From positions 53,893 through 117,892 of the forward strand of contig JACTNB010000014.1 of assembly GCA_014584345.1 (NCBI GenBank): a stretch of DNA of 64,000 nucleotides, in the 5' to 3' direction. Source of the DNA: Planctomycetota bacterium. GTDB lineage: Bacteria > Planctomycetota > Planctomycetia > Planctomycetales > Planctomycetaceae. The notes below the pieces were generated by a model. It was not told the DNA's origin and ran no database searches. It saw nothing but the letters and a program-made list of their open reading frames with translations. This document shows positions 1 to 6,504 of the stretch, piece by piece; the stretch's first letter is position 1; each line of letters starts with the position of its first letter. A program made the translations under genes and the position numbers.

Positions 1-47
1 TTGTGTTGGCTCGCGAGAGGCGCTTTCATTTTTTGCGAACCTACGCC

Positions 48-1832
48 ATGCCCGTATTGCTGCAACTTCAAGACGCCTGCAAAACCTACGGTCCCCAATC
101 GATCCTGGATCACGCGAATCTGGCCCTGAAGACGGATGAAAAGGTCGGCTTTATCGGCAGAAACGGGGCCGGCAAATCGACACTCTGCCGCATCCTGCTT
201 GACCAGGAAGAGCTTGATCGTGGCGAAATCATCCGGCATCCCTCGCTTCGGGTGGGTTATCTGCAACAGCACGACCCCTTTCTGCCAGGCGAGTCCGCGC
301 TCGATTTTCTCATGCGCGATTCCGGTGAACCCGACTGGAAATGCGGGGAAGTCGCTGCCGAGTTCGAAATTAAGGGGCATTACCTGGAAGGCCCGGTCAA
401 GGAACTTTCCGGAGGCTGGCAAACCCGCGTGAAACTGGCCAGCCTGCTGCTGCACGATCCCAACCTGCTAATTCTCGACGAACCAACCAACTTCCTCGAC
501 CTCCGCACGCAAATTCTGCTGGAACACTTCTTACGGCACTTTCGCGGGGCCTGCCTGGTTGTTTCCCACGATCGGGGCTTCCTCAAGGCGGTTTGTTCCC
601 ACACGCTGGAAATCTCGCGCGGCAAACTGACCATGTACACCGGCGATGTTGAAAAGTTTCTGGAAGCGAAGGATGTGCAGAAGCAACATGCCGAGCGGGT
701 GAATGCCGCCACCGAAGCCAAGATGCGGCAACTGGAGCGCTTCATCGAAAAAAACCGCGCCAATGCACGCACTGCCGCCCAGGCGCAAAACAAGGTCAAG
801 CAACTCGATCGCCTCGAGCTGATCGAAATCGAACGGGACGAGGCAGCCGTTCGCATTCGTGTTCCCAACGTCACGGCCCGCAAGGGACCGGCCCTGCGCT
901 GCACCGGGATATCCATCGGTTATCCCGATCATGTCGTCGCCGACAACGTGAACTTCGAAATCGATCACGGATCCCGGACGGCTGTCGTGGGAGACAACGG
1001 ACAGGGAAAAACCACGCTCCTCCGCACGATCGTGGGGTCCCTGAAGGCTATCCAGGGGGAACCACGGTGGGGGCATAACTGCGAACTGGGGGTCTATGCC
1101 CAGCATGTTTATACGTCGCTCCCCCAGGACTGGACCGTGCAGCAGTACCTGGAAAGTGAATCCGCCCCAGGCGTGACCACGCAACAGGTGCTCGATATCG
1201 CGGGGAGCTTTCTGTTTCAGGGCCCCCTCGTGCAAAAACCGATCAAGGTGCTCAGTGGGGGGGAACGCGCGCGGTTATGCTTGGCCGGTTTGTTGCTCAG
1301 TGCCTGCAATGTACTGATTCTCGATGAACCGGGTAACCACCTGGATGTCGAAACCCTGGAGGCCTTGGCCGACGCCTTGCTCGGGTATCAGGGGACGATC
1401 GTTTTTACCAGTCACGATCGCCATTTCGTGCGGCGTATCGCCAATCAGGTGATCGAAGTGCAGGATGGCCGCGTCGCCGACTATCCGGGTGATTACGAAA
1501 CCTATTTGTATCGTGTCGAAAAGGAAATCGACGACCACGAGGCGGCACGCGGCGCGGCACGCGGAACGCACGCGGCCGGGGGGAAAGCGGGGGGCAAGAA
1601 TCACCGCAAGAAAGGGAGCGGAGATCCTCGCAAGCAGCTCAACAAGGTCGAAAAGAAAATTTCCACGCTCGACGAACAGCGGCAGGAACTGCAAAAACGC
1701 TTCGTCACCCTGACCGATCCCCTGGAAGCCGAGAAAATTCACAATCAACTCGAAGCCGTCAAGGGCGAACTGGCCACGCTGGAAGAAGAATGGCTCGAAC
1801 TCAACGAAGAACTCGACCAGAACGCGTGGTAA
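48..1832 (+). CDS. ABC-F family ATP-binding protein (Uup-like)
   Basis: A soluble tandem-ATPase protein of the ABC-F family, whose members act on ribosomes or in DNA/translation quality control rather than in transport. The first ATPase has Walker A GRNGAGKST (about residue 38), signature LSGGW (about 119) and Walker B LLILDEPTNFLD (about 140). The second has GDNGQGKTT (about 312), LSGGE (about 401) and LILDEPGNHLD (about 424). A charged linker joins them, and the last 70 residues form a Lys/Glu-rich coiled coil like the Uup C-terminal domain. No membrane segment is seen. I start at the ATG at 48 because family proteins begin with this strand; the frame stays open to the window edge. Odd point: the second Walker B reads DEPGNH where DEPTNH is usual. 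The exact subfamily is uncertain. Confidence 0.93.
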   Translation: MPVLLQLQDACKTYGPQSILDHANLALKTDEKVGFIGRNGAGKSTLCRILLDQEELDRGEIIRHPSLRVGYLQQHDPFLPGESALDFLMRDSGEPDWKCGEVAAEFEIKGHYLEGPVKELSGGWQTRVKLASLLLHDPNLLILDEPTNFLDLRTQILLEHFLRHFRGACLVVSHDRGFLKAVCSHTLEISRGKLTMYTGDVEKFLEAKDVQKQHAERVNAATEAKMRQLERFIEKNRANARTAAQAQNKVKQLDRLELIEIERDEAAVRIRVPNVTARKGPALRCTGISIGYPDHVVADNVNFEIDHGSRTAVVGDNGQGKTTLLRTIVGSLKAIQGEPRWGHNCELGVYAQHVYTSLPQDWTVQQYLESESAPGVTTQQVLDIAGSFLFQGPLVQKPIKVLSGGERARLCLAGLLLSACNVLILDEPGNHLDVETLEALADALLGYQGTIVFTSHDRHFVRRIANQVIEVQDGRVADYPGDYETYLYRVEKEIDDHEAARGAARGTHAAGGKAGGKNHRKKGSGDPRKQLNKVEKKISTLDEQRQELQKRFVTLTDPLEAEKIHNQLEAVKGELATLEEEWLELNEELDQNAW

Positions 1833-1908
1833 GCGGCGATAATTTTTTGAATGCCTGGAATAGCGTTCCCAAGCTGTTGTTGCATCGCGTGAAATGCAAC
1901 ACGTAATC

Positions 1909-1931
1909 TAGGGTACGCAAAGCGTACCCTA
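1909..1931. repeat. Short palindromic hairpin
   Basis: A perfect 10-bp inverted repeat, TAGGGTACGC and its complement, around an AAA loop, 77 bp after the ABC-F stop. A second hairpin, TGTTGCAT/ATGCAACA, lies just before it at about 1878-1901. There is no T-run, so I read it as a REP-like palindrome rather than a classical terminator, though it could stop or stabilise the upstream transcript. Confidence 0.5.
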
Positions 1932-1960
1932 CGAAAAATTACAGCCCCGAGCACATTGGT

Positions 1961-1994
1961 TGTCTCCGTGTCCTTGTGTCTCTGCGCTGTATTT
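1961..1994. repeat. Low-complexity GTGTCTC/GTGTCC tract
   Basis: An intergenic tract made of near-repeats of TGTCTCCGTG, TCCTTGTG and TCTCTGCG. Similar 'tgtctctgtg' tracts recur in many bacterial genomes as dispersed intergenic repeats (general knowledge, not checked here). No coding function is seen. Confidence 0.35.
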
Positions 1995-2039
1995 CCCTGG
2001 AAGTCACGGGATGCACGAAAACGACCACGGCCATCCGAT

Positions 2040-2771
2040 TTAATCCCGAAACGCTTCGTGGCACTTGTCGCAGGCTCGATTACCGGCCTGGTAATACTCC
2101 GCAATTTTGGCCTGATCCTTATCGCGAATCGCCTTGATCAGGCTGGTCATCGCCTGTTGATAGTCACGAGAGAGTTGTTCCCACTCCCGGGTTTCGTCGT
2201 CATCGGATACGTATTCGTGGTCGGCCAGCATCGCTATGGCCAGGATGGCATTGGTGGAGGCGTTTAATTGTTCCTCGATCCGTCCGCGCGAACGGCGCAG
2301 GGTGCGAGACAGGCCGCCGTTGCGATCGTTCATCTCTTCCATCAGATCGTACATGCCCATCAACTCGTTCCAGGCATGTTCCCGGGCGTGTTCACCGGTG
2401 GCTTTTCCCTGCCAGGCCTGTTCGGCCGATTGAAATGCGGCCAGGGCCTCGGCGTGATCCTCGGCATCGCGCAGCTGCAGCCCGGCATCGCGCAAGGCTG
2501 GCGCGGCGTAAGCAGCCTTGGCGTGGTCGTCGTGTTCAATCGCAGCTTGGGCCAGGCAGGCGATGACTCCCCCCGCACGGCCAATCCGTTCCTCGTGATC
2601 GGAGAACTTTTCTGGATCGGCCAGCAGTTCCCGCAGCGTATTCAGCTTTGCCTCGAGGTCGGCTGTGATCAATTCAAACGGCGCCACTTGCGTGGGGGGA
2701 ATCGGCGCGCCGGTTTTCGCGGATGTAATGGCCAGCAATCCCAACACCGCGAATGCCACCAGTCTCAACAT
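2040..2771 (-). CDS. Secreted cytochrome c'-like monoheme protein
   Basis: A 243-residue exported protein with an N-terminal signal peptide (MLRLVAFAVLGLLAITSA) and one heme c attachment motif, CDKCH (residues 234-238), followed by EAFRD at the extreme C terminus. A CxxCH about five residues from the end after a helical domain is the arrangement of cytochrome c' proteins. The protein is about twice the usual 125-130 residues; the extra N-terminal half is Ala/Glu/His-rich and predicted helical, so it may be a duplicated or divergent four-helix bundle. The start is the ATG at 2771; an upstream in-frame codon would add six charged residues before the signal peptide. The ligand or redox partner cannot be inferred. 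Confidence 0.75.
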   Translation of the reverse strand: MLRLVAFAVLGLLAITSAKTGAPIPPTQVAPFELITADLEAKLNTLRELLADPEKFSDHEERIGRAGGVIACLAQAAIEHDDHAKAAYAAPALRDAGLQLRDAEDHAEALAAFQSAEQAWQGKATGEHAREHAWNELMGMYDLMEEMNDRNGGLSRTLRRSRGRIEEQLNASTNAILAIAMLADHEYVSDDDETREWEQLSRDYQQAMTSLIKAIRDKDQAKIAEYYQAGNRACDKCHEAFRD

Positions 2772-2911
2772 GGTTTCTCTCCCTGCCACGCGCGCTTCGA
2801 TACCCGGTGCCTACGGCGGCCCCGATCCCCTCCATGATGCCCATTTCAGGGAGCGATTTCAACTGGTGCCGAAACCGTTCTCTCTGTTCACCCGGGATTC
2901 ATGCGGAAGGT

Positions 2912-3364
2912 TCAATTGCGTTGCAGCGAGGGGATCAACGGTTGCTTGATCGCATTGGCATCCCAGATTTCGTGATCGTCGGCAGAGGCCCAGGGAAGTG
3001 GCTGATCGTGAGGCACTTCGTGCTGAGGGCCTTCGTGCAACAGAAACAGATCATCAATTTCATGGGCAAAAAACTGCTGGAACCACAGCATTCCCGTGAC
3101 ATGCGTGGTCGGATTCAGCAACTGGATCCGCACGCCCTGATCGAAGCAGTCCAGCAGCAGCCCGAAAAAACCGCTGGGGACATATTTCACATGAGACATC
3201 TCGAACGTCAGCGAACGCCGAGACTGTTCCTGGACCAGCCGAGTCGCCGTCTCCCGCAGCAGGGCAAGATCCGCACCATCCCAGATTTCGATCGGCCCCA
3301 TATCCAGTACCACGGAGCCGGCCTGTTCATTCAATTGAATCCGTTGACGTTTCTTGCGTGGCAT
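2912..3364 (-). CDS. STAS-domain-like protein (anti-sigma antagonist fold)
   Basis: A 150-residue soluble protein. Residues about 15-105 resemble a STAS domain: a beta strand (GSVVLDMGPIEIW), a helix, a strand (RSLTFEMSHVKYVPSGFFG) in the place where STAS proteins carry the DxS loop, a helix (LLLDCFDQG) and a final strand/helix (VRIQLLNPTTHVTGMLWFQQF). The phosphorylatable Ser of classical SpoIIAA proteins would align near VPSGFF, so a Ser is available. The last 35 residues are acidic, His-rich and apparently disordered. Its nearest neighbour is the ABC ATPase 370 bp upstream on the same strand, which does not suggest a partner. The fold assignment rests on pattern only. Confidence 0.6.
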   Translation of the reverse strand: MPRKKRQRIQLNEQAGSVVLDMGPIEIWDGADLALLRETATRLVQEQSRRSLTFEMSHVKYVPSGFFGLLLDCFDQGVRIQLLNPTTHVTGMLWFQQFFAHEIDDLFLLHEGPQHEVPHDQPLPWASADDHEIWDANAIKQPLIPSLQRN

Positions 3365-3733
3365 GACTCACCCTGTGTTGTGATAGGAATGGAGCAGGGA
3401 ATTTTTAGAGTCAGATCAATACGCAACCGGCGCGCCAAAGCCTGGCATGCTTCCCACGCCACACAACCCAGAAACCGTAACCTGTTGATGCAATCACTGA
3501 TACGGAGAATCAGCGGCTTCTCAGCCGCGAATGGGCCATGGTGAGGTTTGGCAACACGACCAAGGGGTATGTTGCCCGTCGTCAACACCGATGCGGCACG
3601 AGAAAAGCGTATCGGACGGCGGCAAGATCCGCGGGGGGTGCACTGCCTGAACCCTCGTGGACTTGAGCTTCACCATCAAGAAGTGGGCCGCGCGGGACTG
3701 TGGTTGCCTGAAAGCCACGGCCTGGGGAATGTC
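3365..3733. other. Intergenic region without a convincing gene
   Basis: 369 bp between the STAS-like gene and the ABC ATPase gene. The only structure seen is a small hairpin, GCGGCT-TCTC-AGCCGC, at 3513-3528. Open frames here have Cys/Pro/Arg-rich composition typical of noncoding frames. Confidence 0.5.
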
Positions 3734-4450
3734 TTACTGCGCCACGGGGGTGTGGCCAGGGAATATTCCGGTTCCGGCGATCACGCCATCCTTCATGTAG
3801 ATTTGCGTTTTTGTTTTCGCGGCGATTTCGGGTTCGTGTGTCACCATGATGATGGTGCGTCCCTGGCGATTGAGTTCGCCGAGGAGACGCATGATTTCCT
3901 CTCCCGTGGCGGAATCGAGATTACCCGTCGGTTCATCGGCCATGATGATCTGCGGGTCGTTGATCAACGAACGCGCAATGGCCACGCGCTGTTGCTGCCC
4001 TCCGGACAACTGGAAGGGCTTATGGTCGAGTCGATCTCCCAGGCCCACCAGGCCGGCCAGTTCCGCGGCTCGCTTTTCGTCCCGTTCACCGACGGGGCCT
4101 CGATTGCGTCGATATTGCAAGGGGAGCAGGATATTTTCCAGCACCGTATATTGCGGTATGAGATGGAATGATTGGAAAATGAAGCCGATCAACTCGTTGC
4201 GAATGACCGAAAGCTGGTCGTCATCCATCCCCGATACATCTTGCCCCGCCAGCAGGTAGGTGCCCGAAGTGGGACGATCGAGCGCCCCCATCAGGTTGAG
4301 CATCGTACTTTTCCCGCTCCCCGAAGAACCCATGATAGCCAGAAAATCCCCCTCCGGAATATCCAGCGAAACCCCGCGCAACGCCTTCACCACCACATCC
4401 CCCAAGTAGTAGTGCTTGGTCAGTTCGATCAGGCGGGCAGCATATTTCAT
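3734..4450 (-). CDS. ABC transporter ATP-binding protein (MacB/LolD type)
   Basis: A 238-residue ATPase subunit of the MacB/LolD (FtsE-like) class that powers tripartite efflux or lipoprotein release. It shows Walker A GSSGSGKST (residues 41-49), the Q-loop region FQSFHLIPQYTVLEN, signature LSGGQQQRVAIARSL, Walker B IIMADEPTGNLDS and the switch MVTHEP. The MADEPTGNLD form is characteristic of this class. It is the third gene of a minus-strand run after an outer-membrane factor and a membrane-fusion protein, with 113 bp between it and the fusion protein. No MacB-type permease gene is present nearby, so the partner must be encoded elsewhere. Confidence 0.95.
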   Translation of the reverse strand: MKYAARLIELTKHYYLGDVVVKALRGVSLDIPEGDFLAIMGSSGSGKSTMLNLMGALDRPTSGTYLLAGQDVSGMDDDQLSVIRNELIGFIFQSFHLIPQYTVLENILLPLQYRRNRGPVGERDEKRAAELAGLVGLGDRLDHKPFQLSGGQQQRVAIARSLINDPQIIMADEPTGNLDSATGEEIMRLLGELNRQGRTIIMVTHEPEIAAKTKTQIYMKDGVIAGTGIFPGHTPVAQ

Positions 4451-4472
4451 GGAGTAATTTTATCCTTGGCGA

Positions 4473-4491
4473 GTCGGCAGTGACTGCCGAC
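4473..4491. repeat. Hairpin between efflux genes
   Basis: A perfect 8-bp inverted repeat, GTCGGCAG-TGA-CTGCCGAC, in the gap between the membrane-fusion gene and the ATPase gene. It lacks a T-run. It could be a REP-like element or an mRNA processing/stability hairpin that sets ATPase expression apart from the two genes before it. Confidence 0.4.
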
Positions 4492-4563
4492 GAACGGTGG
4501 GCACGGCAGCGGAACTCGGCAGAGATCAGAAACCGGGAAAGGGCCGCGGTGTGAATGCGAAAA

Positions 4564-6504
4564 TCAGGAGGCCTGCGCGGGAGGTCGCCCCCCCCGCCCT
4601 TCTCCCCGAGGAGTTCCCGGCCCTCCAGTCGGCGCCCCATTCCCTCGCGGTGCCCCCCCTTCCGGGCGTCGTTCCGTTCCCGCGGGAGCAGGACCGGCTC
4701 CACGGCCACGATTCCCAGGAGCGGAGTCCGCGGCCGTTTCGGGAATTGCATTGAGAGGCCCCTGTTCATTCGCGGTGTTCGTAATCCTGGTCGGTGTAGA
4801 GCTCTCCTCGAGTTTTGTGATTTCGTCTCCAAACTGGCTGCGGGGATTCATGACGACAAGTTCGCCCACGTCGAGACCGTCCAAAATCTCGATATCAGTT
4901 TCATTGGACAGTCCGATCGTGACCTGACGACGGGCGACGCGCTGCCCTTGGACAATCCAGACATAAAACTGCCGCCCCACCTGCACGACGGATTGCACAG
5001 GGGTGAGCAGCACATCGTCGCGATCGTTGACGACAATTTCGAAATCGGCGGAGTTCCCCGCCCGGAGCTTACTGATCTTCTCGGGACCATCGATCAGATT
5101 AATGGCCACCTGGTATTCCTTCACGTCGTAATTCGGCCACGAACCCGACAACGGAACCGAAGAGATTTCCGAAACGACACCGTTGAACACTTCCCCTGGT
5201 TGGGCATCGAGTCGCACAAACACGGCTTGCCCCTGCTTGACGCGGCTGATCATTGATTCGTGAATCTTGGCATCGATCATCATCAGTTCATTGTCGGGAA
5301 TGTGAATGATCGCCTGCCGCTCGCGAACGGTTGCCCCTTCGAAAATTTCTGGCTCGGAAGAACCCCTTCGCGACGAAGAGTTTTCATTGGCGTAAACAAC
5401 TTCCCCGCTTTGCGCCGCGCGGAGCGTGCAATTTTCGATCCGCCGCAGCCATTCCTGGTACTTTTCCCTCTCGACGTGCAGTGTCAGCCGGGCAGACTCG
5501 AATTCCGCCTGCGCCTTCGAAAGTGCGGCCGAGGTCTTGCGGTCGGTCCGCTCCTTCTCCCGCTCCAGTTCCACCGCATCGGACTCCAGCAAGGCAATGT
5601 CCCGCTTGGATGTGAAGTTTTCCAGCACGCGGAGCTTGTCCTGTTCCACCTTCAATTCAATTTCGGATTGCGTGACGGAAATCCGTTCCGCTTCCAGATC
5701 GGACAAGCTGCGATATCCCTTCTTGGCCATGCGCTTGGTGAATTCATACGATTCCCGCTTGCGTGCCAGTTGCTCTTCCTTCAGGCGAATTTGCCCGAGA
5801 ATGCTGTCGAGCTGTTGCGGCAACTCCCCTTCCTTGTACTTCTGCAAATCCAGCTTGGCAAGTTCGTACTTGAGTTGGGCGATGGCAATGTCGCTGTCGT
5901 TCTGGTTTTTTTGAATCTCCAGATTTTCCTTAGCGGCGGAAAAGTTCGCTTCGGCCTTGGTCAGGTTGATTTCCTGCTGGCGGGCGTTTTCCTCGTAGGA
6001 CGAGGAATCGAGTTCACAGACGATATCCCCTTCCTTGACGTGCGTCCCCTCGGGCACAATCTTGATGATCGTCGTCGAACCGGGTACTTGGGACGTCAAG
6101 GTTTCATTCCGCTGGCTCCGCAGGTAGCCCTTTTCGTTCACGGTAATGCGAAAACGCCCTCGATTCACCGTTTTTAGCACCAGGTTGGCAGGCAGCGTCG
6201 AATTTTGCGGCCACCACTCACGGATCCGCTGGACCAGGGGCTGGTACCAGGTCGAGGGGGCTTGTTCCTCGGGCATCGTGCTCGGCTGCATCGACGTTTC
6301 CCCGTTGCTCCCGGGAGGTGTCTGGGCCGAGAACAGGCCCGCCGTGATCAAGCCGACGAGGAGGATTCCCAGGCTTCCAGCCAAGAGGGTCAGCAATGAA
6401 CGCCGTTTCTTCCGGAGCGCGCTGTGCGGGAGGGACAGGGCTGGGCTCGTTGAATCGTCCTGGGCTGCTGACGGTCTGGTGGCTTTCGTTTCGATCGTTG
6501 ACAT
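4564..6504 (-). CDS. HlyD/MacA-type membrane-fusion protein of an efflux system
   Basis: A 646-residue periplasmic adaptor. The N-terminal tail is cytoplasmic, followed by one membrane anchor (residues about 36-58). A lipoyl/barrel half then begins with GYLRSQRNETLTSQVPG, a long alpha-helical hairpin runs from about 170 to 340, and the second barrel half and membrane-proximal domain follow (VVYANENSSSRRG, VFVRLDAQPGEVFNGVVSEI, LTPVQSVVQVG). The C-terminal 75 residues are a Gly/Pro/Arg-rich low-complexity tail, unusual for the family. The start at ATG 6504 is supported by AGGAG a few bases upstream and by the need to include the anchor. That start lies inside the upstream outer-membrane-factor gene, giving a 287-bp same-strand overlap. 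It would link an ABC pump to the outer-membrane channel. Confidence 0.93.
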   Translation of the reverse strand: MSTIETKATRPSAAQDDSTSPALSLPHSALRKKRRSLLTLLAGSLGILLVGLITAGLFSAQTPPGSNGETSMQPSTMPEEQAPSTWYQPLVQRIREWWPQNSTLPANLVLKTVNRGRFRITVNEKGYLRSQRNETLTSQVPGSTTIIKIVPEGTHVKEGDIVCELDSSSYEENARQQEINLTKAEANFSAAKENLEIQKNQNDSDIAIAQLKYELAKLDLQKYKEGELPQQLDSILGQIRLKEEQLARKRESYEFTKRMAKKGYRSLSDLEAERISVTQSEIELKVEQDKLRVLENFTSKRDIALLESDAVELEREKERTDRKTSAALSKAQAEFESARLTLHVEREKYQEWLRRIENCTLRAAQSGEVVYANENSSSRRGSSEPEIFEGATVRERQAIIHIPDNELMMIDAKIHESMISRVKQGQAVFVRLDAQPGEVFNGVVSEISSVPLSGSWPNYDVKEYQVAINLIDGPEKISKLRAGNSADFEIVVNDRDDVLLTPVQSVVQVGRQFYVWIVQGQRVARRQVTIGLSNETDIEILDGLDVGELVVMNPRSQFGDEITKLEESSTPTRITNTANEQGPLNAIPETAADSAPGNRGRGAGPAPAGTERRPEGGAPRGNGAPTGGPGTPRGEGRGGRPPAQAS

